From the NCBI GenBank assembly GCA_963780755.1, contig CAWACX010000001.1:1110302-1174301 (forward strand): a stretch of 64,000 nt of DNA, given 5' to 3'. The stretch is from JALYNX01 sp963780755 (GTDB lineage: Bacteria; Actinomycetota; Acidimicrobiia; Spongiisociales; ZC4RG35). Under the pieces are notes generated by a model, which saw only the letters and a program-made list of their open reading frames with translations, made no database searches and was not told where the DNA came from. Shown here one piece after another: positions 42,441-51,591 of this stretch (its first letter is position 1; each line of letters opens with the position of its first letter). The position numbers and the translations under genes were made by a program.

Positions 42441-43780
42441 CGGACTGCGACGAACTTGGCGACGATGCCCTCATGTGTGACCAGATAGAGCTCACCGTCG
42501 CCACCCTGCCCAAAGCTGTTGATCTGGCCCAGCGGCCCTCCAAGATCGCTGGTCCAATCGCGCTCCTCGGTGACCTGGCCGTTCACGTACTTGAACGACT
42601 TGATCCATTGTGAGCACCAGTCGCTGTAGAAGTAGGTGCCCTGGAGCTCGGGTATCTCGCTCCCCCGGTACACCCACCCTCCCGTCACCGAACAGCCCTC
42701 CTCGTGGCTGTAGGTGATCGCCGGGGACGTGTAGTCGTCGGGGTTGCAGTCCTGGAGGTGGAAGCAGCGGGTGCCCTCCATGTCCGACCATCCGAGGTTG
42801 TAGCCCCCTTCTTCGATCGAAAGGACGTTCACCTCTTCCTGGTCGGCATGTCCGACATCGGCGAGATACATCAGGCGGTCGACTGGGTCGATCGACCATC
42901 GCCACGGGTTCCGCAGCCCATAGGCCCAAATCTCGGGGCGCTCGCTGTCCACGAACGGGTTGTCGGCGGGGATCCCGTATGGGTCGCCGCTGTCCACATC
43001 GATGCGGATCACCTTCCCGAAGAAGGTGGTCGGGTCCTGGCCTTGGGCCCTGGAGTCGGCGCCGTCACCCATCGAAAGCATCAGGTAACCCTCCGGGTCG
43101 AAGCCGAGCTGGCCGGCGTAATGACGGATGTCGGTGGCATCGGGCGGTTGCTCGAGCTCGAGCAAGACCTTCTCGGAATCGGCCAGCGCTCGATTGGGAT
43201 CAGAAGTGGTGACTGCGAACTCCGAGAGCTGGCGCCTCCCGTCACGGTCGGTGTAATAGACGAAGAACCGGCCATTGGTCGCGTAGTCGGGGTGGAAGGC
43301 GAGACCGAGCAGGCCCTGCTCGATGCCCCCGGCCAGGACCCGGTCGCTGATGTCGAGGTAGGCGGGGTCGAGCATCTCCCGATTGGCGTCGAGGATCCGG
43401 ATCACCCCAACCCGTTGCACCACGAAGAGCCGTTCGTCCCCGGCCGGCGCGGTCACCACAGTCGGCTGGCGCATCTCGTTGAAGATGGTCTCCAGAGTGA
43501 CCCCCTGGAGCGGTGCCAGGTCGTTGCTGGTCGCCGTGGAGCCTCCCGGCGTCGAAGTCGTGCTGCCCCCGCCCTCCGTCGAGCCCGGTGCGGTGCCACC
43601 CGCGGGCTGGGTCGTCGAGCTTCCGCCGGCCACCGGAGTCGTGGTCCCGGTCGCGCCATCCTCGCCTCCGAACACCCTCGACACCACGAAGGCGACTGCG
43701 AAAACCACCACGAGAGTGACGATCAGCCCCCGCATTCTGGATTGGGCCTGTCCGGAGGGCTGTCGGTGTCGGGAGGTCAC
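42437..43780 (-). CDS. Exported GSDH-fold (PQQ-type sugar dehydrogenase-like) protein
   Basis: An N-terminal membrane helix (about 16-37) anchors the protein, followed by a Thr/Gly-rich linker of about 50 residues and a six-bladed beta-propeller of the glucose/sorbosone dehydrogenase family (EQGLLGLAFHPDY, FDPEGYLMLSMGDGADSRAQ, EIWAYGLRNPWRWSID, LGWSDMEGTRCF). In typical members the active-site histidine lies in NHNGGQL; here that stretch reads RHYAGQLGF, so the motif is altered and PQQ binding or activity is uncertain. It is outside the membrane. Electron acceptor and substrate are unknown. Confidence 0.85.
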   Translation of the reverse strand: MTSRHRQPSGQAQSRMRGLIVTLVVVFAVAFVVSRVFGGEDGATGTTTPVAGGSSTTQPAGGTAPGSTEGGGSTTSTPGGSTATSNDLAPLQGVTLETIFNEMRQPTVVTAPAGDERLFVVQRVGVIRILDANREMLDPAYLDISDRVLAGGIEQGLLGLAFHPDYATNGRFFVYYTDRDGRRQLSEFAVTTSDPNRALADSEKVLLELEQPPDATDIRHYAGQLGFDPEGYLMLSMGDGADSRAQGQDPTTFFGKVIRIDVDSGDPYGIPADNPFVDSERPEIWAYGLRNPWRWSIDPVDRLMYLADVGHADQEEVNVLSIEEGGYNLGWSDMEGTRCFHLQDCNPDDYTSPAITYSHEEGCSVTGGWVYRGSEIPELQGTYFYSDWCSQWIKSFKYVNGQVTEERDWTSDLGGPLGQINSFGQGGDGELYLVTHEGIVAKFVAVR

Positions 43781-43821
43781 TGGCGCGGGAGTGTAGGAAT
43801 CACTGCCCGCTTGACAATTGC

Positions 43822-44793
43822 CTAGGCGTTCTCGCCGAGGAAGATGTCGGACACCGAGGTGTCCATGAAGATCGCCTGCAGGGCCTCGGCCAGGATCGGT
43901 GCGATGGAGAGCACCTGGATCTTGTCCAGTTCGAGCACCTGTGGCGGCACCGGCAGGGTGTTGGTGACGATGACCTCTTCGATGGGTGCGTTCTTCAACC
44001 GGTCCACCGCAGGATCGGAGAAGACGCCGTGGGTGGCCGCGATGCGGACACTGATCGCGCCCTGGTCTCTGACCAGCTCCGCCGCGCTGGTGACCGTGCC
44101 CGCGGTGTCGATGATGTCGTCCAGTATCACCACGTGGCGCCCCGCCACCGAACCCGCCATCTCGAGGGCCTCGGAGACGTTGTGGTGCGCCGGATCGCGC
44201 CGTTTGTAGACGAAGGCGACGGTGGCGTCGAGGAAGCGTGCATAGCGCTCCGCCCTTTTCACACCACCGGCATCGGGGGAGAGAACAGTGATCGGGCCTT
44301 CCACTCTGCCCTGGAGGTAGTCGGTGATGATCGGAAGCGCCGTCAGGTGGTCGAAAGGCTTGTGGATGAACCCCTGGAGCTGGCCGGTGTGGAGGTCGAC
44401 CGACACCAGGCGGTCGGCACCCGCGGTCATGAACAGGTCACCCACCAGCCTCGCGGTGATCGGTTCCCGGGGCAGTGCCTTCTTGTCCTGGCGGGAGTAT
44501 CCGAAGAACGGCATCACCGCAGTGATCCGCCGCGCCGACGCCCGATTCAGAGCGTCGATGGTGATCAACTGCTCCATGATGTTGTCGTTCATCGGATCGC
44601 AGTGGCTCTGCATGACGAAGCAGTCGGCGCCCCTGACGCTCTCGTTGGGGCGGACGTAGATCTCGCCGTTGGCGAACCGGGAGCGCTCGATGCTGCCGAG
44701 AGAGACTCCCATGACTTCGGCGACTTCCTCGGCAAGGGACTCGTTGGCCCCTCCAGTGAAGAGCAACATCCGCTTGCGGGAGACGATGTCCAA
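43822..44793 (-). CDS. prs: Ribose-phosphate pyrophosphokinase (PRPP synthetase)
   Basis: Prs makes PRPP for nucleotides, His and Trp. The 323-residue protein shows the ATP loop (FGYSRQDKKALPREPITA), the PRPP loop (VILDDIIDTAGTVTSAAEL) and RYARFLDATVAFVYKRRD. The start is TTG, giving the usual SRKRMLLF N-terminus; GGAGG in the tail of glmU lies six bases upstream. Only one base separates the glmU stop from it, so the pair is coupled. Confidence 0.97.
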   Translation of the reverse strand: MDIVSRKRMLLFTGGANESLAEEVAEVMGVSLGSIERSRFANGEIYVRPNESVRGADCFVMQSHCDPMNDNIMEQLITIDALNRASARRITAVMPFFGYSRQDKKALPREPITARLVGDLFMTAGADRLVSVDLHTGQLQGFIHKPFDHLTALPIITDYLQGRVEGPITVLSPDAGGVKRAERYARFLDATVAFVYKRRDPAHHNVSEALEMAGSVAGRHVVILDDIIDTAGTVTSAAELVRDQGAISVRIAATHGVFSDPAVDRLKNAPIEEVIVTNTLPVPPQVLELDKIQVLSIAPILAEALQAIFMDTSVSDIFLGENA

Positions 44794-44794
44794 C

Positions 44795-46177
44795 TCAGTC
44801 CTCCGGCTCTTGGTGCCTCTCGGCGCGCCGTCGAGAGTAGCCGGGGATCTCCTGCTGCTCGTTTCGCTCGATGGCCAGGGCGCCCTCGGCCACGTCGTTT
44901 GTGATCACCGACCCCGCTCCGATCACGGCCCCGTCACCAATCGTCACCGGCGCCACGAGCATGGTGTCGGAGCCGACGAAGACATCCTCACCGATTTCGG
45001 TGTGGTGCTTCTCGTATCCGTCGTAGTTGCAGGTGATGGTCCCCGCCCCGATGTTGCTGCGGGCGCCAATGCTGGCGTCACCGAGATAGCTGAGGTGAGG
45101 CGCCTTGGCCTTCTCCCGAAGGATGGTGTTCTTGGTCTCGACGAAAGTCCCTACCTTCGAGCCCTTCTCCAGGACGCTTCCCGGGCGAAGCGAGGCGTAG
45201 GGACCAACCTCGCAGTCGACCCCGACGACGGCGCCGCGCAGCACCGCGTACCAGACAGTGGAATCGGCACCGATGGTGGAGTCGACCGCAAAGACGTCCG
45301 GCCCAACCCGGGCCCCCGCCTTGACCGTGGTGGCGCCTTCGAGGTGGACCCCGGGGTAGATCCGCGCCCCGGGCTCGACGATGACGGTGTCGTCGATGTA
45401 GGTGCGCTCGGGATCGAGCATCCACACTCCCGACTCCATCAGGCGCTGATTGATCTGCATCTGCAGCATGCGTCTGGCATCTGCCAGTTGGTCTTGAGAG
45501 TTGATGCCGACCACCTCCTCAGGGATGGCTTCCACCGCCTCGATCCGCTCGCCGCGTTCGGCGAGGATCCCGATGACGTCGGTCAGGTAATACTCGCCCT
45601 GGGCATTCTGGTTCGTGACCTGGCCCAGGGCGTCGATCAAATCGGCTGCCCGGAATGAATAGACCCCGGCGTTGATGGCGCGGATCGCCCGCTGTTCGTC
45701 GTCGGTGTCACGCTCCTCGACGATGCCCGTGACCAGGCCCTCCGGGTCCCGGATCACCCGGCCGTATCCCGTCGGGTCCTCGAACTCGACCGTGACCAGG
45801 CGCGCCGCCACCTCAGGGGGCCGGGTAGCCAGGCCCATCACCAGGTCTGTGGTGAGCATCGGGAGGTCGCCATAGAGGACGACGATCGTGTCATCGGGAT
45901 CGGTCCCGGGAAGGGCAGCCAGTCCGATCGAAGTGGCGTGCCCGGTGCCCAACTGCTCAGGCTGGACCGTCGTTGTCACGGCCTCGGGAAGCACCGCGAT
46001 GACCTGTTCGGCCCCATGCCCCACGACCACGACCACGTTTGCCGGCTCCAGAGGCTCTACCGCGCGGAGCACCCAGTCGATCAGGGTCCGTCCCGCCACG
46101 GCGTGTGCCACCTTGGGAAGGGTCGACTTCATCCGCTTGCCCTCACCGGCGGCGAGCACGATGACATGTGTTGGCAA
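44795..46177 (-). CDS. glmU: Bifunctional GlmU (UDP-GlcNAc pyrophosphorylase/acetyltransferase)
   Basis: GlmU acetylates glucosamine-1-phosphate and joins it to UMP to make UDP-GlcNAc for peptidoglycan. The uridylyltransferase domain begins LAAGEGKRMKS; GTGHA, GDLPML and the magnesium-site NAGVY follow; the C-terminal left-handed beta helix contains SYLGDASIGARSNIGAGTI and NYDGYEKHHT. The start is TTG at 46177: GAGAGG lies eight bases upstream, and a longer frame would run through tRNA-Gln. Length 460 is normal. Confidence 0.96.
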   Translation of the reverse strand: MPTHVIVLAAGEGKRMKSTLPKVAHAVAGRTLIDWVLRAVEPLEPANVVVVVGHGAEQVIAVLPEAVTTTVQPEQLGTGHATSIGLAALPGTDPDDTIVVLYGDLPMLTTDLVMGLATRPPEVAARLVTVEFEDPTGYGRVIRDPEGLVTGIVEERDTDDEQRAIRAINAGVYSFRAADLIDALGQVTNQNAQGEYYLTDVIGILAERGERIEAVEAIPEEVVGINSQDQLADARRMLQMQINQRLMESGVWMLDPERTYIDDTVIVEPGARIYPGVHLEGATTVKAGARVGPDVFAVDSTIGADSTVWYAVLRGAVVGVDCEVGPYASLRPGSVLEKGSKVGTFVETKNTILREKAKAPHLSYLGDASIGARSNIGAGTITCNYDGYEKHHTEIGEDVFVGSDTMLVAPVTIGDGAVIGAGSVITNDVAEGALAIERNEQQEIPGYSRRRAERHQEPED

Positions 46178-46203
46178 GCGGTTTACCTCTCGACGGATCG
46201 ACG

Positions 46204-46275
46204 CTGGGGGGGCAGGACTCGAACCCGCTCTTACAGGACCAAAACCTGCCGTGCTACCGGTTACACCACCCCCCA
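46204..46275 (-). tRNA. tRNA-Gln (anticodon TTG, decodes CAA)
   Basis: Read on the minus strand, a 72-base cloverleaf: acceptor TGGGGGG pairs with CCCCCCA (discriminator G), anticodon stem GCAGG/CCTGT encloses TTTTGGT with anticodon TTG at 46240-46242, and the T arm is GCGGGTTCGAGTCCTGC. It lies 26 bases above glmU and may be cotranscribed with it. CCA is not encoded. Confidence 0.95.
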
Positions 46276-46339
46276 TGGGGACGCACAAGGTTACCCACGG
46301 GTCGGCCAATTCCCGCCCGAGCGGCTTATCCGCAAGTCC

Positions 46340-46367
46340 GCACATGCGCACATGCGCACATATGTGT
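46340..46367. promoter_or_regulatory. 28-bp perfectly alternating purine-pyrimidine tract with direct repeats and a palindrome
   Basis: From G46340 to T46367 every step alternates purine and pyrimidine. It holds ACATGCGC twice in tandem (46342-46357), a third partial copy, and the perfect palindrome CACATATGTG (46357-46366). It ends 30 bases before the ABC exporter start. Such tracts can flip to Z-DNA; the repeats could equally be an operator. Confidence 0.65.
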
Positions 46368-46397
46368 CTGCGGCTCCGCGGGCCTACCCTCAACCCC

Positions 46398-47291
46398 ATG
46401 ACACCGGTGATCCTCTGCTCGGGTCTGACCAAGTCTTACGGCGAGACCAAGGCCCTCGACGGGCTCGACCTCGAGGTCACCGAAGGCGAAGTCCACGGCT
46501 TCCTCGGCCCTAACGGAGCAGGCAAGACCACCACCATCAGGATCCTCCTTGGCCTGATTCGGGCCGACGGAGGCGAGGTCGGCCTCTTCGAACAAGACCC
46601 CTGGAGCGAGGCCACCGACCTCCATCGCCGGCTCGCATACGTGCCCGGTGACGTGAACCTCTGGCCCAACCTCACCGGGGGCGAGGTCATCGATCTCCTG
46701 GGACGGATGCGAGGGGGGCTCGACACCGCTAAGCGAAACGCGCTGCTGGAGAGGTTCGACCTCGACCCCCGCAAGAAGGGGCGCACCTATTCGAAGGGAA
46801 ACCGGCAAAAGGTCGCCCTGGTCGCCGCGCTCTCCTCCAACGTAGAGCTGTTGATCCTGGACGAGCCAACGGCCGGCCTCGACCCTCTGATGGAAGCCGA
46901 ATTCAGGGCTTGCATCGAGGAGGACCGCCACCAGGGGCGGACCGTGCTCCTCGCCAGCCACATTCTCTCCGAGGTCGAAGCGCTCTGTGACCGAATCAGC
47001 ATCGTCCGCGCCGGGAAGACCGTGGAGAGCGGGACCCTCGAGGACCTCCGCCACCTGACCAGGACCACCATCTCCGCCCAGGTGACCGGCGACCCTTCGC
47101 CACTGCAATCGGTGCCTGGCGTCCACGACCTTCAGATCTCGGATCACCGGGTCGATCTCGAAGTCGACTCTGCAGAGATCGGCCACGTCCTGACCAGGAT
47201 CACCGAGCTCGGAGTGGTCAACCTCACCAGTCATCCACCAACTCTCGAAGAGCTCTTCATGCGGCATTACCGCGACGAGCCGGAGGCATGA
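46398..47291 (+). CDS. ABC exporter ATPase
   Basis: The 297-residue ATPase has Walker A GPNGAGKTT, signature YSKGNRQKVALVAAL (a form seen in drug-export ATPases), Walker B LLILDEPTAGLDP and a C-terminal extension of some 80 residues. The ATG at 46398 gives the normal start; the open frame upstream runs through tRNA-Gln. Its stop overlaps the permease start (ATGA). It resembles two-gene antibiotic or polyketide exporters of actinobacteria, but the cargo is unknown. Confidence 0.9.
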   Translation: MTPVILCSGLTKSYGETKALDGLDLEVTEGEVHGFLGPNGAGKTTTIRILLGLIRADGGEVGLFEQDPWSEATDLHRRLAYVPGDVNLWPNLTGGEVIDLLGRMRGGLDTAKRNALLERFDLDPRKKGRTYSKGNRQKVALVAALSSNVELLILDEPTAGLDPLMEAEFRACIEEDRHQGRTVLLASHILSEVEALCDRISIVRAGKTVESGTLEDLRHLTRTTISAQVTGDPSPLQSVPGVHDLQISDHRVDLEVDSAEIGHVLTRITELGVVNLTSHPPTLEELFMRHYRDEPEA

Positions 47292-48892
47292 ACAGCCTGG
47301 TCGGGACCGGGAGCCTGATCCGGCTCATCCTGCGGCGGGACCGCATCCGGCTCTTGGTCTGGATCGCGGTGCTCGCCCTGGTCCCGGTGTCGACCGCCAG
47401 CGCATTCAGTGGCCTCTACCCCACCGAAGCGGAGCGACTGCTCCTCGTGGGGACAGTGGGCTCGAACCCGGCGTTGGTCGCGTTCCTCGGCCCCATCTAC
47501 GGATCATCGATCGGGGCGCTGACCACTTGGCGGGTCGGAGTGATCGGGTCGGTGTTCGTGGCGATCATGGCCGTGCTGACGGTCATCAGGCACACCCGCG
47601 AAGAGGAGGAGTCGGGCAGGCGCGACCTCCTCGGGGCCACGGTCGTGGGCCGCAACGCCCCTCTCACCGCTGCCCTGATCGTCACCTCGGTTGTGGGCAT
47701 GGTCGTGGGCTCCATCTGTGCCGCCGGGATGATCTCCCTCGGCCTCGAAGCCACGGGATCGGTCGCCTTCGGCGCCGGGTTTGCCACCGTGGCCGTGGTG
47801 TTCGCCGCCCTTGCCGGGGTTGCCGCTCAACTGACCCAGGGCGCAGGTGCCGCCCGGGGCATCGCCATGGGGAGCATTGGAGTCTTCTTCCTGCTCCGGA
47901 TGATCGGGGATGGGAACTCGGCAAATGGAGCAGTGGGCTGGGCCTCCTGGTTGTCCCCGATCGGGTGGTTCACCCAACTCGGGGCCTTTGCCGGAGAGCG
48001 ATGGGGAGTCCTGCTCCTACCGCTCGGCTTCGCTGCCATGACGACCGTGGCAGCGTTCTGGCTCGCCGGGCGACGTGATGTCGATGCCGGGATCGTTGCC
48101 CCCCGGCTCGGCCCGCCCGAGGGTTCTCGGATCCTCGGCTCGCCTTCGGGCCTTGCCTGGCGTCTCCACCGCCCGTCGCTGATCGGATGGACGATCGGGC
48201 TCGCCTTCCTTGGCCTGGTCTACGGAAGCGTGGGCAACAGCGTCGGGGAGCTGATCTCGGACAGCCCTCAGCTTGCCGACATCTTCGAGCGGCTTGGAGG
48301 AGAGGAAGGCATAACCGCGGCCTTCTTCGCCACCGCGATGGGCATCCTTGCCCTCGTCGCCACCGCCTATGCGATCCGCTCGGCCCTGCGCCCCAAGGTC
48401 GAGGAAGAGTCGTCCCGCGGCGACATGGTGCTGGCGACGGCGACAACCCGCACCGAGTGGGCGGGGAGCCACTGGCTCTACGCCGTCCTGGGACCGGTGT
48501 TGATGCTCGTGGTCGGCGGCACCGTGGCGGGTGCGACCTACGGGGCGATCACCGGGGACCTCGGTGGAGAGCTGACGACGATCCTCGAGGCCGCCGTGAT
48601 CCAGCTCCCGGCAGTCTGGGTAATCGTCGGCTTCACCATCCTCCTCTTCGGTGTGGCCCCGCGACTGACGGTGCTCGCCTGGGCCGTGCTCGGGGTGTCG
48701 CTGCTCCTCGGTCAGTTGGGGCGGATCCTCCAATTCCCGCAGTGGGCCCTCAACCTCTCCCCGTTCAGCCACGTCCCAACTCTCCCGGTGGCCGAGCTGG
48801 ACATGACGCCGCTGGTGATCCTCACCGTGATCGCCATCACCCTTACCGTGGTCGGGGTGGTCGGCTTGCGCCGACGTGACCTTGGGGTCTGA
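47288..48892 (+). CDS. ABC exporter permease with about twelve membrane helices
   Basis: The 534-residue protein consists of two similar halves of about six helices each, the layout of the large ABC-2 type permeases annotated as polyketide-antibiotic exporters. Each half opens with a charged segment (RLILRRDRIRLLVW; WRLHRPSLIGW) and contains a cytoplasmic EEE/EES loop (RHTREEEESGRRDLLGA; KVEEESSRGDMVLATA). It is translationally coupled to the ATPase. It converges with ispE, one base apart. Confidence 0.87.
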   Translation: MNSLVGTGSLIRLILRRDRIRLLVWIAVLALVPVSTASAFSGLYPTEAERLLLVGTVGSNPALVAFLGPIYGSSIGALTTWRVGVIGSVFVAIMAVLTVIRHTREEEESGRRDLLGATVVGRNAPLTAALIVTSVVGMVVGSICAAGMISLGLEATGSVAFGAGFATVAVVFAALAGVAAQLTQGAGAARGIAMGSIGVFFLLRMIGDGNSANGAVGWASWLSPIGWFTQLGAFAGERWGVLLLPLGFAAMTTVAAFWLAGRRDVDAGIVAPRLGPPEGSRILGSPSGLAWRLHRPSLIGWTIGLAFLGLVYGSVGNSVGELISDSPQLADIFERLGGEEGITAAFFATAMGILALVATAYAIRSALRPKVEEESSRGDMVLATATTRTEWAGSHWLYAVLGPVLMLVVGGTVAGATYGAITGDLGGELTTILEAAVIQLPAVWVIVGFTILLFGVAPRLTVLAWAVLGVSLLLGQLGRILQFPQWALNLSPFSHVPTLPVAELDMTPLVILTVIAITLTVVGVVGLRRRDLGV

Positions 48893-48893
48893 C

Positions 48894-49739
48894 TCAGTCC
48901 TCGAGCAAGGCGACGCCTTCGCGGCGTAGCTCCACTCCAACCGCGAGTCGTGCCTCAGGAGGAACCGCCCTCGCCGCATCCACGGCTTCCCCGATATCGC
49001 CGAAAAGCCCGAAGCAGGCAGATCCTGATCCGGTCATCAGCGCTGGGAAGCCCCACCGATCGCTCAGGTCGGCGAGGAAATCGCCGAGCGAGGGCTCGAG
49101 ATCCATGGCGGCCGGGGTCAGGTCGTTGCGAATCGGCATCCCGTCGCGGAGGGCGCCAGGCAGGGAGCGGGTTGGCGCCTCCTTGCCTGCCGGGCCCTGC
49201 ATCCGATCCCATCTCCGGTACACATCGGCGGTCGCCAGTTCGAAGCCGGGGACCGCGATCGCAATGGCGAACCCCTCCAGGGGTCGTTGTGCCTCGATCA
49301 GCTCGCCAAAGCCGGAAACCTGGATCGACCCTCCGATCAGGAACAATGGGACATCCGAGCCCAGGCCGGGCGCCAGATCCTCTGCCACTGACCCTGGCTG
49401 ACGGGCGAGCCCGGTTGCGGCAAGGAGCATCGCCGCCGCGTCGGAACTGCCGCCGCCCAACCCGGCCCCGAGCGGGATCCGCTTGTCGAGTTGCACAGCA
49501 ACCGGAGGCACGAAGGTGCGGTCCCGCACCGACCGCAGGGCTGCCACGACGAGGTTGTCCTCTTCGTCGAGGGCTACGCCAGTGACGACGAACGAGTCCT
49601 CATCTGATTCCTCGACCCTCAGCGAGTCACAGAACTCGACGGTTTGCACCAGCGACTCGATCGGGTGGTAGCCGTCGGCCCCGGCCGAACCGACCAGAAG
49701 CGACAGATTGACCTTGGCCGGAGCTTCGAACACGCTCAT
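48894..49739 (-). CDS. ispE: 4-diphosphocytidyl-2-C-methyl-D-erythritol kinase
   Basis: IspE phosphorylates CDP-ME in the MEP route to isoprenoids. The GHMP-kinase motifs are present: APAKVNLSLLV, the ATP loop PLGAGLGGGSSDAAAML and LMTGSGSACFG. Length 281 is normal. It follows rsmA with a four-base overlap; tatD-rsmA-ispE is a conserved actinobacterial block. Confidence 0.95.
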   Translation of the reverse strand: MSVFEAPAKVNLSLLVGSAGADGYHPIESLVQTVEFCDSLRVEESDEDSFVVTGVALDEEDNLVVAALRSVRDRTFVPPVAVQLDKRIPLGAGLGGGSSDAAAMLLAATGLARQPGSVAEDLAPGLGSDVPLFLIGGSIQVSGFGELIEAQRPLEGFAIAIAVPGFELATADVYRRWDRMQGPAGKEAPTRSLPGALRDGMPIRNDLTPAAMDLEPSLGDFLADLSDRWGFPALMTGSGSACFGLFGDIGEAVDAARAVPPEARLAVGVELRREGVALLED

Positions 49740-50539
49740 GCCCGGGCCAACTCCACATAAGCCTCCGGAGGGAGGTCTTCTGCCCTCGCCGTCGGGTCGA
49801 GGCCTACGGCCTCAATGTGTGCCACTGGATCGGCAAACACCGAGTCGAGTGAGCGGCGCAACATCTTCCTCCTCTGCTGAAAAGCGACCGTGGCGATCTC
49901 GATCGCCCGCTCGCACTCAGTCGGTGCCGGCACCCGGTCGAGAGCGACCACCGCCGACTCCACCGACGGTGGCGGGTAGAACACCTGGGGCGGAACCCGG
50001 AATGCGAGCCGGCTGGTGGAATGGAGCCCGGCGACCACGGATGGCAGGCCGTAGGCCTTGCTGCCCGGCGTCGCCACCAGTCGCTCCGCCACCTCGCGTT
50101 GAACCATGACCACGAATCGGGTGATGGCCGGCGAGTGGCGCAGGGCGTCGAGGAGAAGCGGCGTACCGACGTTGTACGGGAGGTTGGCGACCATCACCCA
50201 CACTCCGTCTGCGAGCGCGTCCCCAATGCGGCCGGTAGATGCGTCCGCGAATCGCAACTCGACGTCCAGGCCCACCGTCACCTCGTCGAGGACGGGAAGC
50301 AGACCGGCATCGATCTCATAGGCCACGACGTGGGCCCCGGCCGCCGCCAGAGCACGAGTCAAGGTCCCGGTCCCGGCCCCGACTTCCACCACCTGGTCGC
50401 CGGGGCCGACACCAGCGAGGTCGACGATCTTGCGGGTGATGTTGGCGTCGGCGAGAAAGTGCTGCCCCAGCCGGCGCGATGGCGAAAGACCGTGTCGTTC
50501 GAGAAGAGCTGCGATCTCGGTGCGCGTCTGAGCGGTCAC
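49736..50539 (-). CDS. rsmA: 16S rRNA dimethyladenosine transferase RsmA (KsgA)
   Basis: RsmA dimethylates two adjacent adenines in helix 45 of 16S rRNA. Key features are LGQHFLADANI, SAM motif VVEVGAGTGTLTRAL, the catalytic NLPYNVGTPLL and the C-terminal QQRRKMLRRSL. The start is GTG, overlapping the tatD stop (GTGA). Confidence 0.95.
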   Translation of the reverse strand: MTAQTRTEIAALLERHGLSPSRRLGQHFLADANITRKIVDLAGVGPGDQVVEVGAGTGTLTRALAAAGAHVVAYEIDAGLLPVLDEVTVGLDVELRFADASTGRIGDALADGVWVMVANLPYNVGTPLLLDALRHSPAITRFVVMVQREVAERLVATPGSKAYGLPSVVAGLHSTSRLAFRVPPQVFYPPPSVESAVVALDRVPAPTECERAIEIATVAFQQRRKMLRRSLDSVFADPVAHIEAVGLDPTARAEDLPPEAYVELARA

Positions 50540-51282
50540 CGCCCGAAGACCCGGGCCGCATTCGCCGACGTGACCGAGGCAACCTCCTCAGGAGCAATCC
50601 CCCAGACCCGGGCCAGGGCGGTCCCGACCAGGGCGACGTAGGCCGGCTCATTGGCCTCGCCGCGGTGTGGAGGCGGCGCGAGGTATGGGGTGTCGGTCTC
50701 CACCATCGCCCTGTCCGGCGGCACCTCTGCGGCGCCCAGGCGGACCGTGTCACCAGTCTCGAAGGCCACGGGCCCGGCGAAAGAGAAGGTCACTCCGAGG
50801 TCGAGAAACCGTCGCGTCCACCGGGGGCCTCCCGTCCAGCAATGGAGGACCGCCTGCTCACCGACACCGCTCTCCTCGATCAGCTCATGGACCTCGGCAA
50901 AAGCGTCCCGACAATGAACGATGATTGGCTTGGCCAGAGCAAGTGCCATGTCGATCTGCTCGCTGAACGCCCTGATCTGCGCCTCTCGCGGCGCCAGGTT
51001 GCGATAGAAGTCGAGACCGGTCTCGCCCACCGCCGCCACGTCACCAACCATCCCCGCGATCGTGTCTCCCTGCTCAGGCCAGAGCTCGGCATCGTGAGGA
51101 TGAAGCCCCGCGCTGGAGAGCGCGCGCTCGCCGATATCGTCAGCCAGGTCACGCGCCGCTGCCGAGCTCTTGGCATCGACGCCCGGTATCACCAGCCAGT
51201 CCACCTCCGTGGCGCGGGACAAGAGCTCCGTCGGGTCGCGCCCGTCGAGCTGAAGGTGACAGTGAGTGTCGACCCATCCCAT
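50536..51282 (-). CDS. tatD: TatD-family metal-dependent hydrolase
   Basis: The TIM-barrel protein shows the metal ligands of the family: DTHCHLQ at the start, GETGLDFYR, IVHCRDAF and the final METDTPYLAPPPHRGEANEP segment (landmarks). TatD proteins are Mg-dependent DNases or phosphodiesterases, also implicated in quality control of D-aminoacyl-tRNA. The ATG at 51282 gives the usual start; one twelve codons upstream is possible. Confidence 0.92.
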   Translation of the reverse strand: MGWVDTHCHLQLDGRDPTELLSRATEVDWLVIPGVDAKSSAAARDLADDIGERALSSAGLHPHDAELWPEQGDTIAGMVGDVAAVGETGLDFYRNLAPREAQIRAFSEQIDMALALAKPIIVHCRDAFAEVHELIEESGVGEQAVLHCWTGGPRWTRRFLDLGVTFSFAGPVAFETGDTVRLGAAEVPPDRAMVETDTPYLAPPPHRGEANEPAYVALVGTALARVWGIAPEEVASVTSANAARVFGR

Positions 51283-51354
51283 CGTGTCGACGGTACCCGC
51301 CACCGCCTTCCGGGCCATGGGTAGGCTCGGTCACCGACTGAGATCGGACCGAAC

Positions 51355-51591
51355 ATGGAAACTGGCATCGCCCGCAAGATCGACGACCTGGGACGCATCG
51401 TGATCCCCGCAGAGACCCGGCGCCTGTTCAACATCCGTGAAGGGGACCATCTCTTCATATCGGTCGAGGGGAGCTCGATCGTGCTCCGCAAGATGACCGA
51501 CACCTGCACCTTCTGCGGGTCTGAGACCCGGATCACCCAGTTCAAGGGACGAGGCGTTTGCTCCTCGTGCCGATCTCAGCTCCGCTCCTGA
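51355..51591 (+). CDS. AbrB/SpoVT-type DNA-binding protein with a C-terminal zinc ribbon
   Basis: The 78-residue protein joins a swapped-hairpin AbrB DNA-binding domain (METGIARKIDDLGRIVIPAE) to a small C-terminal Cys4 knuckle (Cys51, Cys54, Cys69, Cys72). It is therefore likely a dimeric transition-state type regulator that binds zinc. It is divergent from tatD, so it may control that block or itself; targets unknown. The end overlaps the convergent rsmI gene by 16 bases. Confidence 0.85.
   Translation: METGIARKIDDLGRIVIPAETRRLFNIREGDHLFISVEGSSIVLRKMTDTCTFCGSETRITQFKGRGVCSSCRSQLRS

Noticed and set aside
45888..46397. 467-residue version of the exporter ATPase
   Set aside because: The extra 170 codons run through glmU and tRNA-Gln on the other strand and show no ATPase features; the ATG at 46398 gives the normal start.
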